Shown: in pieces, positions 51,878 to 59,401 of the stretch
Numbering within the stretch: position 1 is the first letter of the stretch
How the letters are laid out: the number at the start of each line of letters is the position of its first letter
Assembly (NCBI GenBank): GCA_001464665.1
Contig: LNDP01000024.1
Coordinates: 62,001-126,000, forward strand
Direction of reading: 5' to 3'
Length of the DNA: 64,000 nucleotides
Source: Acidobacteria bacterium Ga0074141
GTDB lineage: Bacteria; Acidobacteriota; Blastocatellia; Pyrinomonadales; Pyrinomonadaceae
Notes under the pieces: model-generated
What the model was told of the DNA's origin: nothing
What the model saw: the letters and a program-made list of their open reading frames with translations, nothing else
The model's database searches: none
Position numbers and translations under genes: made by a program

Positions 51878-52728
51878 GTTTTATGAGACCTTTGCTTGTT
51901 ATTATGTTTGCCATCGCAACTCTCGGTTGCGGTGCCGAGCCCGCCGGTAGCAACAACGCCTCGGCGGCAAACACGGCCGCCAAACCCACTCCGGTAAACA
52001 CCGTGCCGACCTATACTTACGAGGTTGTAAATACATTTCCGCACGATTCGCGGGCGTTTACCCAAGGGCTTTTTTTTCACAACGGTTTTCTTTATGAAAG
52101 CACCGGGCAGTATGAGGCATCGACCTTCCGCAAGGTCGATGTGAAAACCGGCCGTGTCGTTGAGCAGCGAAAGCTCAGCGATGATTTCTTTGGCGAGGGG
52201 CTTACTTTTTTCCGCGATAAGTTCTATCAGCTCACCTGGCGCGAAGGTACGGCATTTGTTTACAACGCCGATATGACGCCGGCCGGTAAGAAGCGATACC
52301 TGGGCGAGGGCTGGGGCCTGACCCACGACGATCAGCACCTGATCATCAGCGACGGCACGCACGTCATCCGCTTTGTCGAACCGGAAACGTTCAAGACCAT
52401 CCGCACCATCGTGGTCAATCGCGAGGACGGCCGCCCGCTCATCAATCTTAATGAGCTTGAGTACATCAACGGCGAGATCTGGGCGAACATCTGGCACAGT
52501 GAAGAACCGCGGATCCTCGGGCGGCCGAATCACATCGCCCGCATCGACCCCGCGACGGGAAAGCTCCTCGGCTACATCGACCTTTCCGGCATCTCGCCCG
52601 ACGACGAACGCCGCGACAAAGAGAACACGCTCAACGGCATCGCCTACGACCCGGCGACCGAACGCATCTTCGTGACCGGAAAACAGTGGCGAAAGCTTTT
52701 TGAGATCAAGGTCAAACCCAAACAATAG
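51874..52728 (+). CDS. Glutaminyl-peptide cyclotransferase (beta-propeller type), lipoprotein
   Basis: The 284-residue lipoprotein (lipobox TLGCG near residue 19) has a beta-propeller fold of the plant-like glutaminyl cyclase family: FPHDSRAFTQGLFF, then YESTGQYEAS and FGEGLTFF, with ELEYINGEIWANIW near the end. These enzymes convert N-terminal glutamine to pyroglutamate. The gene overlaps the DsbA-like gene by 4 bases and is followed directly by the deaminase start. The order (disulphide enzyme, then cyclase) is consistent with periplasmic protein maturation. Confidence 0.88.
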   Translation: MSFMRPLLVIMFAIATLGCGAEPAGSNNASAANTAAKPTPVNTVPTYTYEVVNTFPHDSRAFTQGLFFHNGFLYESTGQYEASTFRKVDVKTGRVVEQRKLSDDFFGEGLTFFRDKFYQLTWREGTAFVYNADMTPAGKKRYLGEGWGLTHDDQHLIISDGTHVIRFVEPETFKTIRTIVVNREDGRPLINLNELEYINGEIWANIWHSEEPRILGRPNHIARIDPATGKLLGYIDLSGISPDDERRDKENTLNGIAYDPATERIFVTGKQWRKLFEIKVKPKQ

Positions 52729-53205
52729 ATGAGCGGTTTTGAGGAAAGATTTATGCTGCGGGCGATCGAACTCGCCCGGCTCGGCATGGAGGCAAACGAT
52801 GGCGGGCCGTTCGGCTCGGTCGTCGTCCGCGACGGCGAGATGATCGGCGAAGGCAACAACGAAGTGACCTCGACCAACGATCCGACCGCCCACGCCGAGG
52901 TCGTCGCCATCCGCCGTGCCTGCAAGCATCTCGGGACCTTCGACCTCAGCGGCTGCATCATCTACGCCTCATGCGAGCCCTGTCCGATGTGCCTCGCCGC
53001 CATATATTGGTCGCGGGCCGAGCGGATCTACATCGCCGCCGACCGCCACGACGCCGCCCGAGCCGGATTCGATGACGCTTACATTTATGATGAACTGTCG
53101 TCTCCGCCCGATAAACGCAACGTCCCGCTCGAGCAACGGCTCCGCGACTCAGGCATCGCTGTTTTTGATGAATGGATAGCCAAACCCGATAAGGTCGAGT
53201 ACTGA
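52729..53205 (+). CDS. guaD: Guanine deaminase-like cytidine-deaminase-fold enzyme
   Basis: The 158-residue zinc deaminase has H55-A-E57 (TAHAEVVAIRR) and C85-x-x-C88 (PCPMC), the cytidine-deaminase zinc set. The segment IYWSRAERIYIAADRHDAAR followed by GFDDAYIYDEL is close to guanine deaminase GuaD of Bacillus rather than TadA. It converts guanine to xanthine in the cytoplasm. The ATG follows the previous gene's stop with no gap, so coupling is likely. Nearby genes do not complete a purine pathway. Confidence 0.86.
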   Translation: MSGFEERFMLRAIELARLGMEANDGGPFGSVVVRDGEMIGEGNNEVTSTNDPTAHAEVVAIRRACKHLGTFDLSGCIIYASCEPCPMCLAAIYWSRAERIYIAADRHDAARAGFDDAYIYDELSSPPDKRNVPLEQRLRDSGIAVFDEWIAKPDKVEY

Positions 53206-53207
53206 AA

Positions 53208-53657
53208 GTGTCGAATCAATATCTCCTCATCGCAGTTGCCCTCCTCGTCGGCGCGGTGCTTCCGCTGCAGGTCGGCGTTAATTCAAAGCTGGCCGATTCG
53301 GTCGCGAGCCCGCTCATTTCCGCACTGCTCTCGTTCTCCGTCGGCACTCTCGCCCTTCTAACCTACATCATCATCACCGGAGTCCCGCTCGCGAATGCGG
53401 CCGGGGCGAAGAATGCATCACCCATTGCCTGGACAGGCGGCCTGCTCGGCGCGTTCTTCGTCGCGACGTCGATAATCCTTTTACCGAAGCTCGGCGTGGC
53501 GATGACCGTCAGCCTGATCATCGCCGGGCAAATGCTGATGAGCGTCATCATGGACCACTTCGGCCTGCTCGGGGTCCCGGTTCGTGAGGTCAGCCTCGCG
53601 AGAATTTGCGGCGTAGTTCTCGTCTTCGTTGGTGTATTATTGATCAAGCGTTACTAG
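53208..53657 (+). CDS. Small DMT-family membrane protein (YdcZ-like)
   Basis: The 149-residue hydrophobic protein has about five membrane segments and starts MSNQYLLIAVALLVGAVLPL from a GTG. It fits the DMT_YdcZ family, half-size relatives of drug/metabolite transporters, whose substrates are not known. Motifs include LQVGVNSKLADSVASPLISA near the start and RICGVVLVFVGVLL at the end. Half-size members need to dimerise. It follows guaD by 2 bases and probably shares its transcript. Confidence 0.82.
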   Translation: MSNQYLLIAVALLVGAVLPLQVGVNSKLADSVASPLISALLSFSVGTLALLTYIIITGVPLANAAGAKNASPIAWTGGLLGAFFVATSIILLPKLGVAMTVSLIIAGQMLMSVIMDHFGLLGVPVREVSLARICGVVLVFVGVLLIKRY

Positions 53658-53694
53658 GCGGCAGCGAGACTTCATCTCGGCTTGGAGGTTTTTT

Positions 53695-55140
53695 GTGTAC
53701 AAGCTCTCATTATTCTTCGTCCTTGTTTTAATGCTCGGGACTGCCGAGACACTCGCCCAGCAATACATCTACGACCTCAATGGCTTTCGCCTTCGGCAAT
53801 ACCGCGAGGCCGTTTTCAACGAGCTCGGCGAGCCCGCCCAGAACGGCGCAATGGGCGACAACATGGCCTATGAGGCTTTCCACCTGAGCGAAGAGCCATT
53901 CGTTTATATCGTCTTTCAATATCGGCTGCCCTTTGACGGCCTAGTTTTCAGCATCCAGATTACCGGCGACGACCCGCGTGTCGATCTTGGCTTCCGCGGC
54001 CTCCGCTTCGGCTCAAGCGAACAGGATGTGATAAAGGCCCTCGGACAGCCCATAAAAAAGATCGACGTCGGCGAGCGAGGCACTCGTTGGGAATTTGATA
54101 AGGCCAATTTCTCCGTCGAGATAAATACCGAAAAACGCCTTTCGAGCGTCCGGATAATGGACGACGAAGACGTCGTAACTCTCCCGGACCCGAGGGCGAT
54201 CCCCGAGTTTAAGGATCTGGTCAAGACGCTGAACTCAGGGACGAACGCAGAACTTTCCGAACTGCTCGCTCCGGACATGGAACTCTACGTTGACGGCAAG
54301 GCGAGCTTTTTCAGCCGTCGCCTGCGGAGCGAAGTCGCGTCCGATACCTCCAAGATCTTTGCGAACATCCGCGATCTTTCAAAGGAACTCGCGAAGGTCG
54401 ATCCCGCCAAGGCAGATGAGTATGAGGCAAACCTGCGGCTCCGGTTGGGCTCTGACCCGATGCACGTCATCAAGTTCAAAAAAACCAAAAAGGTCCGCGA
54501 GATCGTTCTGAAGTGGAACGGCAGACGCTGGCTGCTTTGGGAGTTTGATGCCGGTCGGCCCGTGCCTGAAGAGGAGTTTGATGAAGCAGCGTATGTCCCG
54601 CGGAAGCTAGCAGATTTTGCCGCAAAGCTCGGGCCTGTGGCAGAAAGCTCACCGAAGCACGCTCTTTATGACCGAGAGAAGAAGCCGGTGCTTATGATCC
54701 CGGCGGACCCGAACCGCTCGCGTGCCGTTGTTCGATTTACCGGCGAGACGCGTCCGCTGCCAAAGGCGAGAAAAGACCTCATCGAATACTCGCTGACGAT
54801 CTTCGGCCGAGACAAGGCGGCTGCCGCAGGCTATGCAACGGAGATCGGCGTCACCGAGGACGGCAAGAAATACTGGCTGCTGATCGATGCAAAAATGCTC
54901 GAACGGTTTCAGAAGGAAATTGGGAAAGGCAAGACAGTTCGCGTTTTTGTGAGCTGGATCGGTATCACCTTTTCAGGCGAAGATCGCGACCACGTGCTTT
55001 TCGTAAATGAGTTTGAGAGCGAAGAGCCCATCGGCCTGCCGGTCGCCGAAATGCAGGACGAACACATCAGTCCAGAACATCTGCAACCACCGCTGCGACC
55101 TCTTTATGGATCGCTTCGACCGAGCCGTTTGCATCAATGA
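53695..55140 (+). CDS. Secreted protein of unknown function
   Basis: The 481-residue protein has a signal peptide (LSLFFVLVLMLGTAETLAQ, cleavage near residue 22) and starts at GTG 53695. The first 130 residues contain a short repeated-looking segment with LGEPAQNGAMGD and LGFRGLRFGSSEQDVIKALGQP, which resemble the SmpA/OmlA-type protein interaction repeats, weakly. The rest is mixed alpha/beta with a GEDRDHVLFVNEFE end. I do not recognise a catalytic motif. The gene runs 74 bases into the 3' end of tmk on the other strand. It is probably periplasmic. Confidence 0.7.
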   Translation: MYKLSLFFVLVLMLGTAETLAQQYIYDLNGFRLRQYREAVFNELGEPAQNGAMGDNMAYEAFHLSEEPFVYIVFQYRLPFDGLVFSIQITGDDPRVDLGFRGLRFGSSEQDVIKALGQPIKKIDVGERGTRWEFDKANFSVEINTEKRLSSVRIMDDEDVVTLPDPRAIPEFKDLVKTLNSGTNAELSELLAPDMELYVDGKASFFSRRLRSEVASDTSKIFANIRDLSKELAKVDPAKADEYEANLRLRLGSDPMHVIKFKKTKKVREIVLKWNGRRWLLWEFDAGRPVPEEEFDEAAYVPRKLADFAAKLGPVAESSPKHALYDREKKPVLMIPADPNRSRAVVRFTGETRPLPKARKDLIEYSLTIFGRDKAAAAGYATEIGVTEDGKKYWLLIDAKMLERFQKEIGKGKTVRVFVSWIGITFSGEDRDHVLFVNEFESEEPIGLPVAEMQDEHISPEHLQPPLRPLYGSLRPSRLHQ

Positions 55141-55696
55141 CCCGAAACCGCTGCGGCTCGCGTTCCGCGATCTTCAAATAAGCGAGCCGCACGTTCGAGT
55201 AAAACTCCGCCGTCTCGCTGTCCATCCGGTTTCGCGAACCGCCCTCGGAGTCGCGGCTCCGAAGCCGCTCAAGCGCCTTCTCGACCGAAATATCAAAAAA
55301 GAGTGTCAGGTCGGGGGTGAGCCCGCCGGTCGCAAATTTCAGTATCGAGGCGACCGTCGTTTCATCAAAGCCGCGGCCCGCTCCCTGGTATGCCGCGGTC
55401 GCATCTGCGTAGCGGTCTGAGATAACTATTCGGCCCTGTTCGAGTGCGGGTTTGATCAGGAGTTCAACGTGCTGGGCTCGGTCGGCGGAGAAAAGCAGAA
55501 GCTCGGCACGCGGTGCGACCGTCTCTTCAGTTTCGAGAAATGCCTCGCGAAGCCGTCGCCCGAGCGGTGTGCCGCCGGGCTCGCGGGTCGTGATTATATC
55601 GACCCCGCGAGAGCGCAAGTCTGCGGCAAGTCGCTGCAATTGCGTTGACTTCCCGCTTCCGTCAATACCTTCTAACGTAATGAATTTTCCGCGCAA
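55067..55696 (-). CDS. tmk: Thymidylate kinase
   Basis: The 209-residue kinase has the P-loop EGIDGSGKST (residues 9-18), DRYADATAAYQGAGRG near residue 95 and an EGG-type LID region. It phosphorylates dTMP to dTDP with ATP in the cytoplasm. The length fits. It lies 9 bases after hfq and shares its promoter. Its 3' end overlaps the convergent secreted-protein gene by 74 bases. No unusual residue is seen in the conserved sites. Confidence 0.95.
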   Translation of the reverse strand: MRGKFITLEGIDGSGKSTQLQRLAADLRSRGVDIITTREPGGTPLGRRLREAFLETEETVAPRAELLLFSADRAQHVELLIKPALEQGRIVISDRYADATAAYQGAGRGFDETTVASILKFATGGLTPDLTLFFDISVEKALERLRSRDSEGGSRNRMDSETAEFYSNVRLAYLKIAEREPQRFRVIDANGSVEAIHKEVAAVVADVLD

Positions 55697-55705
55697 AAAG
55701 ATGTA

Positions 55706-55927
55706 CTAAGCTTCGGCCCGCGTCCCGTGCGAAATGGTCGAAACGGCGTGTTTAAATACTAAATAATCCTGCCCGCCCGAATCGAACAGTACCGAGAACT
55801 TGTCAAAGCTCTTTATCCGGCCGGTCAAGGTGGTACCGCTTAGTAAATGGATAACTACCGTCGCTCTCTCGCGTCGCGCCGAGTTCAGAAATGCATCCTG
55901 AATATTTTGGGCGGTCGGTTTTTCCAT
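55706..55927 (-). CDS. hfq: RNA chaperone Hfq
   Basis: The 73-residue Sm-like protein has the Sm1 motif region (VIHLLSGTTLTGRIKSFDKFSVLF) split as expected and the Sm2-like YLVFKHAVSTI near the end. As a hexamer it binds small RNAs and mRNAs and promotes their pairing. The N-terminus QDAFLNSARRERATVV is typical. It follows miaA on the - strand, as in many proteobacteria, with 126 bases between and a promoter of its own. No long C-terminal tail is present. Confidence 0.95.
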   Translation of the reverse strand: MEKPTAQNIQDAFLNSARRERATVVIHLLSGTTLTGRIKSFDKFSVLFDSGGQDYLVFKHAVSTISHGTRAEA

Positions 55928-55971
55928 AGCTTTTTCTCGTTTATCTGCTTAATTTAGCGGTCTATTTTCTG

Positions 55972-55999
55972 AGTATAGCAGATTTCAAGCCAGTCTCAA
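55972..55999 (-). promoter_or_regulatory. Sigma-70-type promoter for hfq-tmk
   Basis: Read on the - strand, TTGAGA (55999-55994) and TATACT (55977-55972) are spaced by 16 bases, each 5 of 6 consensus. The expected start lies about 38 bases before the hfq ATG. Confidence 0.7.
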
Positions 56000-56053
56000 G
56001 GATTTCTTGCAAAATGCGCACTATTTCAATGCAATATACCGAATATAAGGTAA

Positions 56054-56995
56054 TTATGACCGCCTGTCCAAACGGGTCAGGAGTTCATCAAGTACATTTT
56101 TGTCGCTGCCAAAGCCGCGCAACCAGATCGCGTCCTCTTCCTTGCGAAACCAAGTCCATTGCCTCTTAGCATAGTTTCGGACGTCCTGCTTCGACTTTTC
56201 GATCGCACTTTCAAGCGTCCGCTCGCCCCGAAGAAACTCGCAAACCCGCCGATACGCGTGTGCCCCAAGAGCGTTGCCATATTGGTTTACGCCGCTCTCT
56301 AACAGATGTTTCACCTCGTCGATCAGTCCAGCATGGAAATGAGCCTCGGTTCTCAGGTTTATCTTTTCGTAGAGACTTTCGCGATCAGGATCCAATACAA
56401 AGAGGCGGATCCGCGATGCAAATTCTGGCGGCTCTGCCCGCTCGTGCCGAACCTCGGAGATCCTCTCGCCGGTCTGGAAAAAATGCTCAAGCGCACGCAT
56501 CACCCGGACATAATCGTTCGCTTCAAACTTTTCGGCAGCCGCGGCATCGACCCGCCGAAGCATCCGGTAAAGGTGATCATTTCCCCTGCGGGCGTGGATG
56601 TCCTTGAGCCGCAGGCGAAGAGCTTCGTCGGTCTTCGGGCTCTCAAAAAGCGGCTTCCTGAGCGTCCGGAGGTAGAAACCGGTTCCCCCGACGAGTACCG
56701 CCAACTTGCCGCGAGCTTCGATCTCGCGGATCTTCTCTCCGGCATCGCGTGCCCAATCGGCCGCGGTGAAATCTACGTTTGGATCGACGTACCCGATCAG
56801 ATGATGCGGAACACCGTCCATCTCTTCCACGGACGGCTTTGCGGTCGCGATCTTAATGCCGCTATAGACCTGGACAGAATCGAAATTTATGACCTCGCCG
56901 CCGAGCCGCTTCGCAACGCCTACGGCCAAAGCGGTCTTGCCCGAACACGTTGGGCCCGAGATCGCGACGATCGGTTGTTGAGGGGTTTCGGACAT
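56054..56995 (-). CDS. miaA: tRNA dimethylallyltransferase
   Basis: The 313-residue enzyme starts MSETPQQPIVAISG (ATG 56995); the longer TTG start at 57052 is not needed. Motifs are the P-loop GPTCSGKTALAV, INFDSVQVYSG and the GYVDPNVDFTAADWARDA segment. It adds a dimethylallyl group to A37 of tRNAs that read UNN codons. It precedes hfq on the same strand, a common neighbourhood in bacteria. The 28-residue miniprotein stop lies 16 bases upstream of its start. Confidence 0.94.
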   Translation of the reverse strand: MSETPQQPIVAISGPTCSGKTALAVGVAKRLGGEVINFDSVQVYSGIKIATAKPSVEEMDGVPHHLIGYVDPNVDFTAADWARDAGEKIREIEARGKLAVLVGGTGFYLRTLRKPLFESPKTDEALRLRLKDIHARRGNDHLYRMLRRVDAAAAEKFEANDYVRVMRALEHFFQTGERISEVRHERAEPPEFASRIRLFVLDPDRESLYEKINLRTEAHFHAGLIDEVKHLLESGVNQYGNALGAHAYRRVCEFLRGERTLESAIEKSKQDVRNYAKRQWTWFRKEEDAIWLRGFGSDKNVLDELLTRLDRRS

Positions 56996-57011
56996 CAGAT
57001 GTGCGGAGATC

Positions 57012-57098
57012 TCACCATCGGCCGCCGAGAAAAATGACCAGCAGGATCGCAATGAGCACGACCAACGAGCCTTGCACCTGTTTACGCGAGAACGTCAT
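57012..57098 (-). CDS. 28-residue single-pass membrane miniprotein
   Basis: The ORF reads MTFSRKQVQGSLVVLIAILL, then VIFLGGRW: a short basic N-terminus, a hydrophobic segment (residues 12-24) and a GGRW end. It is too short for standard gene callers. Its ATG overlaps the TGA of the HinP1I-like gene (ATGA), so it would be translated by reinitiation, and it is followed after 16 bases by miaA. Its position and coding style make it credible, but nothing shows it is made. Single-pass miniproteins often tune a partner membrane protein. Confidence 0.55.
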   Translation of the reverse strand: MTFSRKQVQGSLVVLIAILLVIFLGGRW

Positions 57099-57913
57099 TT
57101 CATCTCAAAGACCGACGAAGGATTGAACTTGAACTGCAGCATCTTCGCCGTCTCACGGCCGCCGTCGCCGCCCTTTCGCTGCATCGTGATCCGGCCGATC
57201 TTAAGGTTGCCGCTGCGCGTCATCTCGACCGGGCCTTCGGAATAGAAACGGATCGCATCGGTTATCTTCACCATCCGCAAACGTGTCTCGCCGCCCGGTT
57301 TCCACGCGACCAATAGATGATCAGGGCCATCGCCGCCCGTGCCGCGAAGCAGATCAGCGACGACCCGCTCTTTGTTCGCCCGAAAGAATTCGACGACCGC
57401 GTTTCGAGCCTCTTCGGATAGCTCCGTCAGGAACATCCGCTCTGGCCTTCGCGTATTCCCGACCGGCGGGTCCTCACCGAGGTAAAGCCGAAGTGCAGCG
57501 ACCACGCCGGGCGGCATCGCCCACATCTTCGCGTATTGCCGCAGCCAGCGTTTGTCGATCTGATTGAATCCATTCGGGCTGCTGACCAGCTTGATCGAGA
57601 TGCCGTGCCGCCTCGATGTTCCATCCGCGGCGGTGATGGTCACTACAACATCGGCCTTCTCGCCGCTCGGCTTTGCCGCCGACACATCCCGGATTCCGGA
57701 GACATCGTGCCCCATCTCAACAAGCCACGCCCGGGCGTCGGCGTCCTCTCGCCAGTTGATAAACTTGTCGCGAATGTCATTCTCATTCCGAAAGCCGCCC
57801 TTCGCCGTCGCCGATCCACGCTCGACCGCAGCCGCCGGAGCCTGCGCCTGAACGCTCGCCAACGCAGCGGCAAAACAGAACGCCGCGACGAAAGCTAACA
57901 GGCGGCCGCACAT
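57095..57913 (-). CDS. HinP1I-like restriction endonuclease homologue with signal peptide
   Basis: The 272-residue protein has a signal peptide (residues 1 to about 25, CGRLLAFVAAFCFAAALASV). From residue 31 onward it matches, from my memory of its sequence, the HinP1I (GCGC) type II enzyme nearly end to end: GSATAKGGFRNENDI, GFNQIDKRW, RMFLTELSEE, and the closing GGDGGRETAKMLQFK. The catalytic set of HinP1I is D62, Q81, K83. Here D88 and K108 match, but the Gln position is S106. The mature length (about 245) equals HinP1I. No methyltransferase is seen in the window. ATG lies 1 base after the marC stop. If exported, it would act in the periplasm, not as a defence enzyme. Confidence 0.75.
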   Translation of the reverse strand: MCGRLLAFVAAFCFAAALASVQAQAPAAAVERGSATAKGGFRNENDIRDKFINWREDADARAWLVEMGHDVSGIRDVSAAKPSGEKADVVVTITAADGTSRRHGISIKLVSSPNGFNQIDKRWLRQYAKMWAMPPGVVAALRLYLGEDPPVGNTRRPERMFLTELSEEARNAVVEFFRANKERVVADLLRGTGGDGPDHLLVAWKPGGETRLRMVKITDAIRFYSEGPVEMTRSGNLKIGRITMQRKGGDGGRETAKMLQFKFNPSSVFEMK

Positions 57914-57914
57914 T

Positions 57915-58508
57915 TTAATTCGGCTTCGCAATGAACTCCCCGATGCCGTTGAGCAGCATCTGCACGGCGACGGTGATGAGCAGCATTCCCATCAGACGCT
58001 CGACGGCGACCAAGCCTTTCTCGCCAAGGAAGCGTGCAAAATAGCCCGAGAAATATATGATCACCGCCGAGGCGAACCACGCGATCAGCACCGCAAGCAA
58101 CCACTCGGGCCAGCGGCCGGGCTCGCGGCTCATCAGCAAGAGCGCCGTCGCCATTGCCGAAGGCCCGGCCACATATGGAATCGCCAGCGGCACGATGAAC
58201 GGCTCACCCTCGACGTCCTCCTCGAGCGAAGCATCCCGCCGCGGAAAGATCATCTTCAAGGCGATGATCATCAGGATGATGCCGCCTGCGGTCGTCAGCG
58301 CCGTCTCCGAGAGCTGCAGGAGCCGCAAGAGATACTGCCCAAGGAATAGAAACCCGACGAGGACGACCAACGCGATCAAGAGTTCGCGGACAACCACCAG
58401 CCGCTGCCGCTTCTCATCGACCTTCTTAAGCGTCGTCATGAAAAGCGGGATGTTCCCGAGCGGGTCCATCACAAGAAAAAGCAAAAGTGCAGCGGAGAAC
58501 GTATCCAT
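57915..58508 (-). CDS. marC: MarC-family integral membrane protein
   Basis: The 197-residue protein starts MDTFSAALLLFLVMDPLGNI (ATG 58508), the usual start for MarC, rather than the upstream in-frame start at 58562. It has about six membrane segments; the DPLGNIPLF motif recurs as a related PYVAGPSAMA in the second half, as in the duplicated MarC fold. The function of MarC is not settled; older links to antibiotic resistance are not supported by later work. It is the first gene of the run that continues with the HinP1I-like protein, the miniprotein, miaA, hfq and tmk. Confidence 0.9.
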   Translation of the reverse strand: MDTFSAALLLFLVMDPLGNIPLFMTTLKKVDEKRQRLVVVRELLIALVVLVGFLFLGQYLLRLLQLSETALTTAGGIILMIIALKMIFPRRDASLEEDVEGEPFIVPLAIPYVAGPSAMATALLLMSREPGRWPEWLLAVLIAWFASAVIIYFSGYFARFLGEKGLVAVERLMGMLLITVAVQMLLNGIGEFIAKPN

Positions 58509-58611
58509 TGGGGAAATTGTAGCCGAATTCGAGTTTCTGTCGAATCCTGCCCGGACGTGCAATTATCTAGATACTGCTATGGAATAGGCAAATATTGTAC
58601 AATCGCGGTAT

Positions 58612-58875
58612 ATGCGGCCGGGTGAAGAGCTGATCTTAGAAGGGATTGATGACCTCAACGCGGGGCGTGAGACCGTCGCATCGCTGCTCGTCTCGATCGG
58701 TTCGCCGCGTCTCCGGGCACTTGGTTTTCCGGTAAAGAAGCAGATCTTCGAGCAACCGGAACACCGGCTCTATCGTCTGCTCGCAGAGTCAAACCCCGAC
58801 TCTGCCCACTCTCGCTACAACGCCCTGATCAGAAGATTGGTCAGCTTCGAGAGGTCGGCTGCATGCGTGACCTAA
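58612..58875 (+). CDS. Small protein of a putative toxin-antitoxin pair
   Basis: The 87-residue protein begins MRPGEELILEGIDDLNAGRE and has a largely helical layout with an HRLYRLLAESNPDSAHSRYN stretch. The ALLVSIG-type wording with PRLRALG is one I associate with small genes next to DUF6036 nucleotidyltransferases. It overlaps the next gene by 13 bases. It may be the antitoxin partner, but this is inferred from context only. No DNA-binding motif is obvious. Confidence 0.6.
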   Translation: MRPGEELILEGIDDLNAGRETVASLLVSIGSPRLRALGFPVKKQIFEQPEHRLYRLLAESNPDSAHSRYNALIRRLVSFERSAACVT

Positions 58876-59387
58876 CGAACGCGAACAAGATCGCTGAATT
58901 TATGCGGGTTTTAGGCGGCAAGGTTCGAAAGCCGGCTAGGGTCTATTTTACCGGCGGCACAACCGCAGTTTTAATGGGCTGGCGTGAAATGACGATAGAT
59001 ATCGACCTTCGATTTGTACCCGATCACGATGAACTCTATCGCGAACTGCCCCTATTAAAAGAATCTCTCGGAATCAACATTGAACTCGCAAGCCCAGCCG
59101 ATTTTATCCCACAGCTTCCGGGGTGGGAGGATCGTTCTCGATTTATTGCCCGCGAAGGAAAGCTCGATTTTTTTCACTACGACGCCTATAGCCAAGCCTT
59201 ATCAAAGATCGAACGAGGACACGAACAAGATATTACAGATGTCGCGGCTATGATCAACTCTGGCCTTGTATCGAAAGAAAGGCTCTACGAACTGTTCAAA
59301 GCGATCGAGCCGGAACTCTATAAATATCCGGCAATTAATCCAGAATCATTTGCCGAAGCTGTCGAACTTGTTGTGCGTGCTGACTAA
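58863..59387 (+). CDS. DUF6036-like nucleotidyltransferase, putative toxin
   Basis: The 174-residue protein has a nucleotidyltransferase-fold core: GGTTAVLMGWREMTIDIDLRF near residue 30 joins the GG and DxD elements that bind the metal and nucleotide. Related DUF6036/AbiEii-like proteins act as toxins or phage-defence effectors that modify tRNA or other targets with NTPs. The small upstream ORF overlaps it by 13 bases, a layout typical of toxin-antitoxin pairs. Substrate is unknown, and activity is not shown. The region lies between divergent and convergent housekeeping genes. Confidence 0.68.
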   Translation: MRDLTNANKIAEFMRVLGGKVRKPARVYFTGGTTAVLMGWREMTIDIDLRFVPDHDELYRELPLLKESLGINIELASPADFIPQLPGWEDRSRFIAREGKLDFFHYDAYSQALSKIERGHEQDITDVAAMINSGLVSKERLYELFKAIEPELYKYPAINPESFAEAVELVVRAD

Positions 59388-59401
59388 CGAGCTCTGCCAG
59401 A

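Noticed and set aside
51772-52929. Long - frame of 385 codons opposite the glutaminyl cyclase and its neighbours
   Set aside because: It crosses several real + genes and shows no domain wording.
57095-57913. Complete restriction-modification system
   Set aside because: No methyltransferase is in the window, the protein carries a secretion signal, and the catalytic Gln position is altered.
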